The notes beneath the pieces are model-generated. The model was given only the letters and a program-made list of their open reading frames with translations, was not told the DNA's origin and ran no database searches. From positions 1-64,000 of the forward strand of contig CAZUHB010000036.1 of assembly GCA_964620445.1 (NCBI GenBank): a stretch of 64,000 nucleotides of DNA, given 5' to 3'. Below are positions 18,371 through 27,226 of this stretch, piece by piece. How positions within the stretch are numbered: position 1 is the first letter of the stretch; the number at the start of each line of letters is the position of its first letter. This DNA is from CAZUHB01 sp964620445. Lineage in GTDB: Bacteria; Planctomycetota; B15-G4; CAYZWU01. Position numbers and translations under genes: made by a program.

Positions 18371-18757
18371 TCAAGGCCGGGCGATCGCCACGGCGTCCAT
18401 CTCCACGAGCACGTCCTTGGGTAAGCGGGAGACCTCGACACACGCTCTGGCCGGCGGTGTCTCATTGAAGTAGCGGCCATAGACCTCGTTCATGTCGCCG
18501 AAAGTCGAAAGATCGGTCAAGAAAACCGTAACCTTGACCGTTTCGGCCAGCGAACTTCCTGCAGCGGCCAGGACGGCGCTCAGGTTCTCGAGGACCTGCT
18601 CGGTCTGGCTCGCCACGTCGTCGCCAACGAGTTCCATGGTTTTCGGATCGAGCGGGATCTGGCCTGAAACGAACACGAGGCCGTCCGTCCGGACCGCCTG
18701 GGAGTAGGGTCCGATCGCCGCAGGGGCCTTCGGCGTGGTCACGATGTCCTTTGCCAT
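18371..18757 (-). CDS. ridA: RidA family enamine/imine deaminase
   Basis: Predicted 128-aa protein of the RidA/YjgF family, which hydrolyses reactive 2-aminoacrylate and related imines released by PLP enzymes. The sequence shows the N-terminal TPKAPAAIGPYSQAV motif, VFVSGQIPLDP, and the C-terminal CVEVSRLPKDVLVEMDAVA with the substrate-binding Arg. ATG 18757 gives the standard length and has AAAGGAA upstream. An in-frame ATG at 18778 overlaps the coaD stop codon (TAATG) and is an alternative that would add seven residues. It is co-directional with coaD and probably co-transcribed. Confidence 0.93.
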   Translation of the reverse strand: MAKDIVTTPKAPAAIGPYSQAVRTDGLVFVSGQIPLDPKTMELVGDDVASQTEQVLENLSAVLAAAGSSLAETVKVTVFLTDLSTFGDMNEVYGRYFNETPPARACVEVSRLPKDVLVEMDAVAIARP

Positions 18758-18777
18758 GACTCGCTGATTCCTTTCCA

Positions 18778-19275
18778 TTATTTTTTCACGTTGTTCAGTC
18801 CGAGCTTGATTCTGAGGGCTTTCTCCACCTCGGGAGGCAGCATGTGAGAGACATCGGCACCCATGATGACCGATTCCTTGATGAGCCGCGAAGAGATGTA
18901 GGAATACTCGAGACTGGGCATGACGAAAAGGGTTTCCACATCCTCGGCAAAGGCCCGGTTCGTGAGGGCCATCTGGAATTCGTACTCGAAGTCGGACACC
19001 GTTCGGAGTCCGCGCAAGATCGTGTAAGCCTTCTTTTCGTGCGCGAAGTTGACCACCAGTCCACTGAAGAACTCCACCTTCACGTTGTCGAGCTTGCCCT
19101 CGACCTGGGTGTGGATCATGGCGACCCGTTCGTCAGGCGTGAACACCGGGGTTTTTGCCGGGTTGACCGCGACGCCCACGATCAATTCGTCGAACAAACA
19201 CGCGCCGCGACGGATCAAATCCATGTGCCCGTAGGTGACGGGATCAAACGTGCCCGGATACACTGCTTTGACCAT
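18778..19275 (-). CDS. coaD: Phosphopantetheine adenylyltransferase
   Basis: Predicted 165-aa enzyme that makes dephospho-CoA from 4'-phosphopantetheine and ATP, the penultimate step of CoA synthesis. It has the nucleotidyltransferase motif YPGTFDPVTYGH at the N-terminus, the LRGLRTVSDFEYEFQMALTNR stretch, and ISSRLIKESV (usually ISST). ATG 19275 is chosen because homologues begin right at this point and GGAG lies seven bases upstream; the longer frame to 19317 is not supported. Another CoA-pathway gene, coaX, is in the same window at 51-52 kb. Confidence 0.96.
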   Translation of the reverse strand: MVKAVYPGTFDPVTYGHMDLIRRGACLFDELIVGVAVNPAKTPVFTPDERVAMIHTQVEGKLDNVKVEFFSGLVVNFAHEKKAYTILRGLRTVSDFEYEFQMALTNRAFAEDVETLFVMPSLEYSYISSRLIKESVIMGADVSHMLPPEVEKALRIKLGLNNVKK

Positions 19276-19420
19276 CGGAATCTCCAGAGGAATCGATGTT
19301 TCGACAGAAACCGCCACAGTTCAGCGTAATTTCATTATGAATCGCCGCCGCACAATGACCAAGAGAAAAAGGACAGTGCCGTAACCGGTTGCGTTTACTT
19401 TCGTCCAAGCCAACGGATTA

Positions 19421-20869
19421 ATGACCATGGCACGAATTCTGGATCGCCAACCGATATTGCTTCTACTTGTGCCCTATGTTTCCAGCCTGATTCTGGGGCC
19501 GCCCGCTCTCCTGCTCTGGGCAGGGGGCGCCGCGTTGTGGTTCAGCCTCGAACACGAATTTCGGCCCTCCGCCGCGACAGGAGCGCTCGTCGCTCTGCTG
19601 ACCTGCGCTGCGGGTATCTTTGCGCAGCCCGAGACCGGCGAGACGCGCGCCTGTCCGCGGTTGATTCTTTTCCGAGGAGAGGTGGTCGATGGTCCATGGC
19701 CCGACAGGATCTGCCCGGGCACTTTCCAGATGTGGGTCGTCCCCATCGAGAACGGTTCGAAGATCGAGAGAGCCCCTGTCCTGGTCGTGGTGATCAAGGG
19801 AGTTCCGGCGCGGGCGATCAAACCGGGATCGCGCGTGGTCTTTCCCTGCGAGGCTGTTCTCGGGAGACAGGGGCTCCGTCTGCGCACGCACACGGCGCTG
19901 ATCGAGGCAGCGGAACCGTCGCGCGACGCTTCGCTGGCCCGCGGCATCTACACCTTGCGCAGGGAAATGAAATCCTGCCTTCAACGCTCTCTCTCACAGG
20001 AGCCGGCCTCCTTTTGCACCTCGATCCTTCTCGGTATACCGAGGTCTGTCGGAAGGGAGACGCGGGATCTGTTCAAACGCACCGGAACGATGCATCTTCT
20101 CTCGATCAGCGGGCTTCACGTGGGAATCATCCTCATCATGTTGACCAGATTTCTCAGCCTGCTCAACCTCGGCTGGGCAACGAGCACGGCGGTGCAGATC
20201 GGCGCACTGGCCGGACTCTGCTTGATCACGGGAGGTCGTGTGCCCGTCTTGCGGGCGGCGCTCACCGGCGGATGCTTCATTGCGTCCAATTATCTGGGCC
20301 GCGCCACACGGTCCTCGGTCTTTCTCTTCGATGCCGCCTTCGTGATTCTTCTGCTCGATCCCGGGGCGTGCCGCGAGATTTCGTTCCAGCTTTCGTTTGC
20401 CGGTTATGGCTCGATCCTTCTTTTTCTTCAGCGGGTGCCGCTGGAGAGCCTGCCGGTTCCGGTCGGGGTGCGCAGGGTGGCCCAGACCGCGGGAATCTCG
20501 TGCGCCGCCTGGTGCGGCACAGCGCCCCTGGCAGCGTTCTACTTCGGAACGATCGTGCCTTTTGCGCCACTCGTCAATTGCGTCGCCGTTCCCCTTTTCG
20601 GGCTCCTTCTGTGGGCGGGCCTTCTCCACCTTCTTATCGCGTTGCCCTTTCCGATTCTGGCGATCGTGACAGGCGTTATTGTCGAATGGCTCCACTCCGC
20701 GCTGATGATCCTGCTCGAGTGGTGCGCGGCCCTCCTGCCCGCCCCGATCGCAAGCCCGCCTCTGCACTGCTCGATTCTGGCCCTCTGGTATGCGCTTCTC
20801 GCGGCGGCACTCATCCTGCCGGCGCCAAATCGCTGCCAGAGGCGGGAAAACAGGGGGGTTACACTTTGA
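19421..20869 (+). CDS. ComEC/Rec2-family competence membrane protein lacking the C-terminal nuclease-like domain
   Basis: Predicted 482-aa polytopic membrane protein. An N-terminal region with two helices and an OB-like soluble part (about residues 60-165) is followed by the ComEC core, including SILLGIPRSVGRETRDLFKRTGTMHLLSISGLHVGI near residues 202-237 and many later helices. ComEC forms the inner-membrane channel for DNA uptake. Full-length proteins usually continue into a metallo-beta-lactamase-like domain, which is absent here; truncated forms like this are common in some phyla. The start is ATG 19421 or the in-frame ATG at 19427; no strong ribosome-binding site is visible. Divergent from coaD. 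Confidence 0.88.
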   Translation: MTMARILDRQPILLLLVPYVSSLILGPPALLLWAGGAALWFSLEHEFRPSAATGALVALLTCAAGIFAQPETGETRACPRLILFRGEVVDGPWPDRICPGTFQMWVVPIENGSKIERAPVLVVVIKGVPARAIKPGSRVVFPCEAVLGRQGLRLRTHTALIEAAEPSRDASLARGIYTLRREMKSCLQRSLSQEPASFCTSILLGIPRSVGRETRDLFKRTGTMHLLSISGLHVGIILIMLTRFLSLLNLGWATSTAVQIGALAGLCLITGGRVPVLRAALTGGCFIASNYLGRATRSSVFLFDAAFVILLLDPGACREISFQLSFAGYGSILLFLQRVPLESLPVPVGVRRVAQTAGISCAAWCGTAPLAAFYFGTIVPFAPLVNCVAVPLFGLLLWAGLLHLLIALPFPILAIVTGVIVEWLHSALMILLEWCAALLPAPIASPPLHCSILALWYALLAAALILPAPNRCQRRENRGVTL

Positions 20870-20886
20870 GCGGGCTATTCTATATT
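20858..20886 (+). promoter_or_regulatory. Candidate sigma-70-type promoter for the HEAT-like exported protein gene
   Basis: GTTACA (20858-20863), 17-bp spacer, TATATT (20881-20886), straddling the end of the comEC-like gene. Predicted RNA start about 58 bp before the ATG at 20951. Confidence 0.4.
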
Positions 20887-20950
20887 GTACGGGGCATGTC
20901 CCCCCGAGTGTCCATTAGCCTCATCCCAATAACCGGTTAGGGGATAAACA

Positions 20951-22159
20951 ATGAGACGACTCCACAACTCCAGACAGGTGAGCCATTTGGCTCTGATCAT
21001 CTGTGTCGGTATCGTGTTCTTCGGCGGGATCTGCCAGGCTGAAATCTTTTTCCTACGCGACGGAAGTTGCATTGCGGGAACCTCTCCCAAACCGCTTGAC
21101 GATCATTTCATCAGACTCCAGACCTTGCAGGGGACCGTCGATATCGAAAGAAGCGAGATCCTCCTCCACCGCAGCGACATGGAGCTGAACAGGCTCTGCA
21201 AAAAGATGCGCGCCGATCTGACGCCGGGCAGCTCATCCGAACTGACCCAGCTCGCCTGGTGGTGCCGCACGAAGGGCCTTTACGACGAGATGTTCGAATT
21301 CCTCGACAAGGCGCTCTCCATCGACCCGCAAACCGAGGCCGCACAGAAATTCATCGCCGAGATGGTCGATTCGATCGACTACAAGGCCTTCAGGGCGCTC
21401 CCCCACTTGGGGGGACCGGATCCGCAGCTCGACCTCTTCCGCGCGAGCGCCTCATCCGGTCGGACACTCGCACGGATCGGCGAGGGGATCCTCTCGCGCC
21501 TTCCCGAGGAAATGGTGACATCGATGCTCTTGCGCCACATCCTGTCGGGCAAGGAAGGGGACCGCTTTTTCGCTCTCAGAGTCTGTCGCACACTCAAACC
21601 GAAAAAAGCTCTCGAGGTATTGGTCAAGACCGCCCTCTTCGATCGGTGCGACGAGGCCCGCAGCCTCGCCCTCGACGCGCTTTGCGAGTACGACGACAAG
21701 AACATCGTCAATCCTTTCGTGTCCGCGCTCAAGCTCGATTTCAATCGCTACAGGCTGAATGCGCTCGACGGCCTGGAACGCCTCCAGGATCGGCGTGTTT
21801 CCGGTGTGCTCATCGCCGGTCTCGCACCGGCCAACAGCGCGGCCTCGGATGGCGTGAGGGACGGCACGCGCGCCCACGTGTTCGTGGGGAACCAGAGGGC
21901 GGCCGTGACCGGTTTCGACACGCAGATCGCGGCATCGGCAGCGATCGCCAGTCCCGTGATTTCCACCCTTCAGGATGGTGTGGTCCTTGACGTCAAGATC
22001 TATGGAGTCGCGATCTACAGCTTCACCAAAGCAGAGCGCAAGCGGATCGGCGGGGTGCTCGCAGATCTGAACAGCGTTGACTACGGAACAGACGTCGGCC
22101 TGTGGAAGACTTGGTGGGACAAGAACAAGAAAGAGATTCTGGCCGCGGAAAAGGACTAG
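20951..22159 (+). CDS. Exported HEAT-like repeat protein carrying a secretin-like segment
   Basis: Predicted 402-aa protein with an N-terminal signal or anchor (LALIICVGIVFFGGICQA), so it acts outside the cytoplasm. The middle (about residues 85-300) is alpha-helical with HEAT-like repeats, for example FDRCDEARSLALDALCEYDDKNIVNPFVSAL and FNRYRLNALDGLERLQDRRVSGVLIAGL. Residues 308-350 are unlike the rest: they match the secretin encoded at 4-6.5 kb at 23 of 43 positions (NQ, GFD, IA, P, QDG and VLDVK among them). The C-terminus contains a WKTWWDKNKKE tail. AGGGGATA precedes the ATG. The function is unknown; the shared segment suggests an evolutionary or structural link to the secretin. Confidence 0.75.
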   Translation: MRRLHNSRQVSHLALIICVGIVFFGGICQAEIFFLRDGSCIAGTSPKPLDDHFIRLQTLQGTVDIERSEILLHRSDMELNRLCKKMRADLTPGSSSELTQLAWWCRTKGLYDEMFEFLDKALSIDPQTEAAQKFIAEMVDSIDYKAFRALPHLGGPDPQLDLFRASASSGRTLARIGEGILSRLPEEMVTSMLLRHILSGKEGDRFFALRVCRTLKPKKALEVLVKTALFDRCDEARSLALDALCEYDDKNIVNPFVSALKLDFNRYRLNALDGLERLQDRRVSGVLIAGLAPANSAASDGVRDGTRAHVFVGNQRAAVTGFDTQIAASAAIASPVISTLQDGVVLDVKIYGVAIYSFTKAERKRIGGVLADLNSVDYGTDVGLWKTWWDKNKKEILAAEKD

Positions 22160-22186
22160 AATGGGTTAGCGGTTCTTCGCCTGGAT

Positions 22187-22495
22187 TCACTTTTTCAGCG
22201 AACGCCCCAGTTTCTTTTCCACCGAATCGATCTTGGAGGTCAATCGTCCGGATCGTCCTTTCCGGTAATCGATCTTGATGGCGACCGAGATCCTGTCGCA
22301 GTCGGTACTCATCTTCCGATAGCATGACTTGACCACATTCATCACGTCATCCCATTCACCCTCCAACACGGTGCCCATCGGATTGATCCTGTACTCGAGA
22401 CCGCTCTTGTCGATGATATCGAGCGAACGCGAAACATACTTGGATACGCTCTCCCCCTTGTCGAGGGGCGTCATGCTGAACTCGAGCAGCATCAT
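22187..22495 (-). CDS. MTH1187/YqgV-type thiamine-binding family protein
   Basis: Predicted 102-aa small protein of the family that includes MTH1187 and YqgV, ferredoxin-like-fold proteins reported to bind thiamine-like ligands. The pattern is LLEFSMTPLDKGESVSKYV at the N-terminus, YRINPMGTVLEGEWDDVM in the middle, and ISVAIKIDYRKGRSGRL near the end. ATG 22495 follows GGAGG with 8-nt spacing; the frame open to 22612 has no support. It converges with the HEAT-like gene and is divergent from the yifB-like gene. Confidence 0.88.
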   Translation of the reverse strand: MMLLEFSMTPLDKGESVSKYVSRSLDIIDKSGLEYRINPMGTVLEGEWDDVMNVVKSCYRKMSTDCDRISVAIKIDYRKGRSGRLTSKIDSVEKKLGRSLKK

Positions 22496-22632
22496 CTCAT
22501 TATCCTCCACGAGACTCTCCCAACGGATCGGACCGATTATACCCCTGCGGTTCGCTCGATCCTCCCCGAATTCTGTAACCCCCCATCCCGTTCCCCGTCC
22601 CCATTGAGACAACCAGAACGTGCGGGGGACGC

Positions 22633-24231
22633 ATGACGATAAGAATCAGCAGCATCGCCTTTCGTGGAATCGACGCGGTTCCGGTCGACGTGGAAGTCCA
22701 GAAAACACGCGGTCTTTTCGGCCAGGTGTCGATGGTCGGTTTGCCGAGCCACGGCGTTCGCGAGAGTCGGGACCGGGTCAGGGCCGCGATCCAGGCGTCC
22801 CGGTTCGATTTTCCGAAATCGGCCATGATCATCAATTTTGCCCCGGGTGACCTGAAGAAGGAGGGTTCTTTCTACGACCTCCCCGTGGCGATCGGAATTC
22901 TGGCGGCTTCTGGAATCGTGCCAGGCGATGGGTTGGGCGGCTATTTTTTTCTTGGCGAACTCGGTCTCGATGGCAGCCTGAGACCGGTGCCCGGAGCGCT
23001 CTCGGCAGCGGTCTTGGCTCGCGATGCCGGCATGCGCGGGGTGGTCGTCCCCCCATCGAGCCTCGATGAGGCGCGGCTCGTTCCCGAGATCGATGTTCTG
23101 GCACCGATCGACCTGCGCCACGCCGCGCGCCTTTTCGGGGCAAATTGTCTGGAAGAGCCTCCCGGTCCTCCCATCCCGACCGTGGGCGATCTCGATGTGG
23201 ACAACCTGACGGCCCGATCATCGATCGCACGGCCGCCAGCTGGCGACCGCCTCGATTTTTCCGATGTCAAAGGACAGGAGGCATCCAAGGAAGCGCTCGT
23301 CGTGGCTGCTGCCGGCGGCCATAATCTTCTCTTCATCGGACCGCCAGGTTCGGGAAAGACCATGCTGGCCACCCGGCTGCCATCGATTCTGCCCGGGCTC
23401 GATATCGCCGACGCTCTCGAGGTCTCGCGCATCCACTCCTTCACCCGTCACGGATTGCGCGAGTTGATCAACCGTCCACCCTTCCGCGCTCCCCACCACA
23501 CGATTTCCTATGCCGGTCTGGTGGGCGGGGGACAGATTCCGCGGCCCGGTGAAATCTCGCTGGCCCACAAGGGGATCCTCTTCCTCGACGAACTTCCCGA
23601 ATTCGGACGCCACACTCTCGAAACACTCAGACAACCGATGGAGGACGGGGTGGTTACGATCAGCCGCGCCGCGGGGCATGAAACCTTGCCGGCCCGGATC
23701 TCGTTGATCGCATCGATGAATCCCTGTCCTTGCGGATTTCACGGGGACAGCCGCTGCCAGTGCGTCTGCACACCGCGGCAGATTCAACGATATTTGAACA
23801 GAATTTCAGGCCCGATTCTCGACAGGCTCGACATGCACGTCGATGTGCCGCCCGTGCCCCATGACGTACTTCAGGCCGCGACGTGCGGCCTCGATTCGAA
23901 GAGGATGGCCAGAAGGGTCGAGAAGGCACGGATTGCGCAGGCTGCGCGCTGGCGCAGCGTGTCCGCCCGTCGACAGAATTCGTCGATCCAACTGAACGCT
24001 CACATGCAATCCAAGCAGATCGACAGGTTCTGCAAGCTGAACGCCGAGGCGCGCGGCTTTCTCGATGCGCACATGAAGGAATTCCCCATGTCGGCAAGGG
24101 GCTACACCCGGATTCTCAAGGTGGCGCGCACCGTGGCCGATCTCGAGGGAGCCGAAAAGCTGGATGCCTGTCACGTGGAGCGCGCCGTCATGTTCCGATC
24201 GCTCGACAGGCAGCAGATTTTTCCGTTCTGA
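22633..24231 (+). CDS. YifB/ComM family Mg-chelatase-like AAA+ ATPase
   Basis: Predicted 532-aa cytoplasmic ATPase. The N-terminal ~180 residues have the ChlI-like fold (IAFRGIDAVPVDVEVQ, VSMVGLPSHGVRESRDRVRAA, and NFAPGDLKKEGSFYDLPVAIG). The AAA+ domain has Walker A GPPGSGKTMLATRLP, a FRAPHHTISYAGLVGGG segment, Walker B FLDELPEF and CPCGFHGDSRCQC (four cysteines). The C-terminal ChlI domain is also present. ComM, the best studied member, is a DNA helicase that extends strand exchange in natural transformation. That fits with the ComEC-like gene 3 kb away, though a link is inferred only. Confidence 0.94.
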   Translation: MTIRISSIAFRGIDAVPVDVEVQKTRGLFGQVSMVGLPSHGVRESRDRVRAAIQASRFDFPKSAMIINFAPGDLKKEGSFYDLPVAIGILAASGIVPGDGLGGYFFLGELGLDGSLRPVPGALSAAVLARDAGMRGVVVPPSSLDEARLVPEIDVLAPIDLRHAARLFGANCLEEPPGPPIPTVGDLDVDNLTARSSIARPPAGDRLDFSDVKGQEASKEALVVAAAGGHNLLFIGPPGSGKTMLATRLPSILPGLDIADALEVSRIHSFTRHGLRELINRPPFRAPHHTISYAGLVGGGQIPRPGEISLAHKGILFLDELPEFGRHTLETLRQPMEDGVVTISRAAGHETLPARISLIASMNPCPCGFHGDSRCQCVCTPRQIQRYLNRISGPILDRLDMHVDVPPVPHDVLQAATCGLDSKRMARRVEKARIAQAARWRSVSARRQNSSIQLNAHMQSKQIDRFCKLNAEARGFLDAHMKEFPMSARGYTRILKVARTVADLEGAEKLDACHVERAVMFRSLDRQQIFPF

Positions 24232-24244
24232 CGGGAGGGCGTGC

Positions 24245-24760
24245 TTATTTGTTGAGACAGCACTTTTTGAACTTCTTGCCGCTGCCGCAGTGGCAGGGAT
24301 CGTTCCGGCCGAGCTTTGTGGTGTCACCGACGATCTGTTCCGTGGGAGGTTCGTCGGGAAGGCGGTCCGCATCCTTCACGCCTTTCACCAGTTTGGCCCA
24401 CCGTTTCTCGAGATCGACGATCGTCTTTTCGATGCGCGGAAGATCATTGATATGGATGTTGTCTTTCAAGTAATCCTGGTAGGCGCGCACCACCTTGGGG
24501 GCCTTCTTGAGGTACTTCTCGTTACCGATAAAACGCCGCGGAAATGTCCCGATGACCACATCCTTGAAGGATGCGGCATCCATTTCCTTCGGAGCCATTT
24601 CGTGGTAGATGTAATAGCACTCGAGATAAAGTCTCAAGATCGTCTTCACATCGTCGCTGTCACCCACGATGGCGGCGGCTTTTGATTTGAAGAAAGCCTT
24701 CATCTCGAGTCGGACGACCTTACCACCGCTGAATTTTGCTTCGTCTGAAATGAGTCCCAT
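24245..24760 (-). CDS. SEC-C zinc-binding motif protein
   Basis: Predicted 171-aa protein ending in a SEC-C motif (GRNDPCHCGSGKKFKKCC: C-x-C-x8-C-C), the zinc-binding tail best known from SecA. The preceding ~145 residues are helical and charged and match no domain I recognise. ATG 24760 follows AAAGGAAG; a longer frame to 24892 would run into the region upstream of cutA and is rejected. Role unknown; stand-alone SEC-C proteins are thought to bind ribosomes or other zinc-dependent partners. Confidence 0.8.
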   Translation of the reverse strand: MGLISDEAKFSGGKVVRLEMKAFFKSKAAAIVGDSDDVKTILRLYLECYYIYHEMAPKEMDAASFKDVVIGTFPRRFIGNEKYLKKAPKVVRAYQDYLKDNIHINDLPRIEKTIVDLEKRWAKLVKGVKDADRLPDEPPTEQIVGDTTKLGRNDPCHCGSGKKFKKCCLNK

Positions 24761-24809
24761 TTCGTTCTTCCTTTCCGGACTGTTCAAGGCGCCCTCGAGT
24801 CCTCGAGGG

Positions 24810-25148
24810 TCACCGCGATTCGGCAAACATCCACTCGAGATAGGGAGCGTGTCCCTCATCAATGCGCAGAGCGATGATTTCTGGAACGTCATAAGTGTGG
24901 AGATCGAGCACCCTTTTTTTCAAGTCTTCGAAACGATCCTGCCAGGTTTTGATGATCAGGAGAAACTCGGCATCCTTCTCGATCTTGCCCTTCCAGCGAT
25001 AGACGGATCGCACGTTGCCCACGATGTTCACGCAGGCGGCCAGCCGGCCCGTCACGAGAGCTGACGCGATGCGATCGGCCGACTCCTCGTCGCCGGCTGT
25101 GACCAGGGCGAGAAGCCCTGCGACCTTGCTTGATCCCTCTTCGGTCAT
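24810..25148 (-). CDS. cutA: CutA family divalent-cation tolerance protein
   Basis: Predicted 112-aa protein with the CutA1 trimeric fold pattern: ASALVTGRLAACVNIVGNVRSVYRWKGKIEKDAEFLLIIKT, then YDVPEIIALRIDEG and a final YLEWM. The conserved Cys (AACVN) and YxW elements are present. The family is linked to copper and other cation tolerance, but its molecular role remains unclear. It lies downstream of the metallophosphoesterase on the same strand. Confidence 0.94.
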   Translation of the reverse strand: MTEEGSSKVAGLLALVTAGDEESADRIASALVTGRLAACVNIVGNVRSVYRWKGKIEKDAEFLLIIKTWQDRFEDLKKRVLDLHTYDVPEIIALRIDEGHAPYLEWMFAESR

Positions 25149-25184
25149 GGCGGTTCCGCAGTTTCAAAGCGCCGAGGACGGCTC

Positions 25185-25955
25185 CTACTTCCCGAACTGA
25201 AGCCTTGTTGCGCAGTTGTTGTGAATCCTGGGATTGGCTTCGATCTTTGCGATCGTCCTCCGGAAATCGTAATCCACCCGGCGAAAATGCACGGCTCCGT
25301 CCTTGACGATGACGTAGCTCGCCCGGTTGTCACCGTCACGGGGTTGTCCGACCGATCCGATGTTGATGACCGCTTTCCCGTCGGAGATGTGATAGACATT
25401 GCCTATTCGGCTCGGTTCGAGAAAGAGGAAACCCTCCACGATTACTCCAGGCTGATGTGTGTGGCCGATGAAGCACGAACTATCGAGCATCGAAAAGATC
25501 TCGACCAGCTTTTCGGGGGCGAAAACCACATCTGTTTTCATCACATATTCGCGAACGGGGTCGCGTGGAGACCCGTGGAAGAACGAGAGAGACGACTCGC
25601 GGTGAGTCTTTGGCAACGACTTGAGAAAAGTCCACCTCGACCTCTTCTTGGCGGTACAGATCAAGCTGGGTTTCAGCATCTCGCGCGTGTAGTTGATGAC
25701 GTCGCGCGCCACGGGATTGAAATCGGTCGGTCCCTCGATGGCGGCCTCGTCGTGGTTGCCCCTGAGACAGATGTCGCATTTCTCGATGATCAGGTCGATG
25801 CACTCTTCGAAATCGGGGCCGTAACCAACCACGTCTCCGAGGCAGATGATTTTCGAAACACGCGCTTTCTCTGCGTCCCTGAACACCGCCTCCAGCGCTT
25901 CAAGGTTCGCGTGAATGTCGGATATCACCGCGAAGGGAGGGATTGATTCATTCAT
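25185..25955 (-). CDS. Calcineurin-like metallophosphoesterase
   Basis: Predicted 256-aa cytoplasmic phosphoesterase with the full set of metal-binding motifs: DIHANLEALEAV, GDVVGYGPD, GNHDEA, a later FHGSP, and GHTHQPG. This matches the bacterial family related to YfcE and MJ0936, which act on phosphodiesters or phosphoproteins. The start overlaps the end of the nrnA-like gene by 8 bp, and its ribosome-binding site GGAGG lies inside that gene, so translation is coupled. Substrate unknown. Confidence 0.93.
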   Translation of the reverse strand: MNESIPPFAVISDIHANLEALEAVFRDAEKARVSKIICLGDVVGYGPDFEECIDLIIEKCDICLRGNHDEAAIEGPTDFNPVARDVINYTREMLKPSLICTAKKRSRWTFLKSLPKTHRESSLSFFHGSPRDPVREYVMKTDVVFAPEKLVEIFSMLDSSCFIGHTHQPGVIVEGFLFLEPSRIGNVYHISDGKAVINIGSVGQPRDGDNRASYVIVKDGAVHFRRVDYDFRRTIAKIEANPRIHNNCATRLQFGK

Positions 25956-26979
25956 CTCCGTCCTCCATTCCGGCCACCACTTCGCGTAGAGCGTCGACGA
26001 TTTCTTTCGCCGTGCGATCGAGATCGCCTTCGAGGATCGTCACTCCTGCCGCGTTACGATGCCCACCTCCGCCAAATCGCTCCGCCACACCATTGACGGC
26101 GATCTCTCCCTTGGAACGGAGGTTGACCCGAATGACGCCATCCTCGAGCGCGCGAAACACCGCAACGCAGCACACATCGCGCGTCGATCTCAAGAGATCG
26201 AGAAGAACGTCGATTTCAAAATCCCGCTCGAGCCCGGCCTCGCGAATTTGATCGGGTGTGATTACTCCCCAGAGCAAACGTCCGTCCAGTTCGGCCCGAA
26301 TGCCTGAGATCACGGTCCCCATGAGGCGGATCAAACCGAGTTCGTTCGATTGATAAACGCGTCTGTAAACCGATCCCGGATCGATGCCCGTTTTGAGAAG
26401 ACCGGCTCCCTGTTCGAGCGCAACCGGTGTCGTGTTGGAGTACCTGAACCAGCCGGTGTCGGTTGCGAGCGCCACGAACAAGCCGAGCGCCTCTTCGGAA
26501 CTGAAAGGCAGATCCTGCATGCGGAGCAGTTCGTATACGATCTGCCCCGTGGCGCTGGCCCGTACATCCGTTATATCGATGATCGCATCGATCGGTGACG
26601 ACGAGGGATGGTGATCGATGCGTACGCAGACATCGCGCTTCCGTGCGAGGAGGTCGTTCCACCCGGGCAAGCGCTCGATCGAGGAGGAGTCGAGGATCAA
26701 GACAGCGTCGGCGTCCAGCACGGTTGAGCGGTGTTCGTCGCTCGAGGGCGAGAAGATGAGAGCCTTCTCCCCGAAACCGAGAAAGTCGAAGCGCGAAGGG
26801 ATCGGCTCGAAAAGGAAGGAACTCACTTCTTTGCCCCGCGACTCGAGACGGTGGGAAAGTGCGCTCATCGTACCGATCACATCTCCGTCAGCGCGGACGT
26901 GTCCCACGATGACCACGCGATCGACGCTTTCCAGAAACGATGCGCAGGAACGCATTTTCTCCTCAATGGAGATTGCCAT
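25948..26979 (-). CDS. nrnA: DHH/DHHA1 phosphoesterase, NrnA-type nanoRNase / pAp phosphatase
   Basis: Predicted 343-aa enzyme that degrades 2-5-nt RNAs and dephosphorylates 3'-phosphoadenosine 5'-phosphate in well-studied homologues. DHH-domain motifs are VGHVRADGDVIGT, LILDSSSIERL, and the DHH signature IDHHPSSSP near residue 115. A later ATDTGWFRYSNT follows. The C-terminal DHHA1 domain ends in RFGGGGHRNAAGVTI. ATG 26979 follows GAGGA and gives standard family length; the frame is open to 27087 but unsupported. It overlaps the metallophosphoesterase gene. Confidence 0.93.
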   Translation of the reverse strand: MAISIEEKMRSCASFLESVDRVVIVGHVRADGDVIGTMSALSHRLESRGKEVSSFLFEPIPSRFDFLGFGEKALIFSPSSDEHRSTVLDADAVLILDSSSIERLPGWNDLLARKRDVCVRIDHHPSSSPIDAIIDITDVRASATGQIVYELLRMQDLPFSSEEALGLFVALATDTGWFRYSNTTPVALEQGAGLLKTGIDPGSVYRRVYQSNELGLIRLMGTVISGIRAELDGRLLWGVITPDQIREAGLERDFEIDVLLDLLRSTRDVCCVAVFRALEDGVIRVNLRSKGEIAVNGVAERFGGGGHRNAAGVTILEGDLDRTAKEIVDALREVVAGMEDGDE

Positions 26980-27163
26980 TGATTCCTCGTTTTCCCCCTC
27001 TCCCGAAGGTCGAGCGATCAACTTATCAAACACCGCGTGTCGCGATCGGTTCACTCTACAGAAGCGCGAGAGGTGTGTCAACAACACCCCTGCATCTCTG
27101 TTAATAACCCAGGCTTGCGGCAGTTACCAGTTCAAAAAAAGAGTCCCTGCGGCCGCGGTGATC

Positions 27164-27200
27164 AAAAAAGAACCGGGCGAAAGAAAATTCTTTCGCCCGG
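27164..27200 (-). terminator. Rho-independent terminator of the glycine-rich lipoprotein gene
   Basis: On the minus strand CCGGGCGAAAGA pairs with TCTTTCGCCCGG (27200-27189 with 27184-27173; short AT loop), followed by TTCTTTTTT (27172-27164). It begins 27 bp after the stop of the 1114-aa lipoprotein. Confidence 0.9.
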
Positions 27201-27226
27201 CTATCGAGACCTATTCGGAACAGCTC

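Noticed and set aside
18778..18778. RidA start at ATG 18778 overlapping the coaD stop
   Set aside because: No clear ribosome-binding site in the coaD end, and the downstream ATG at 18757 gives the family's usual N-terminus. It remains possible and is noted in the feature.
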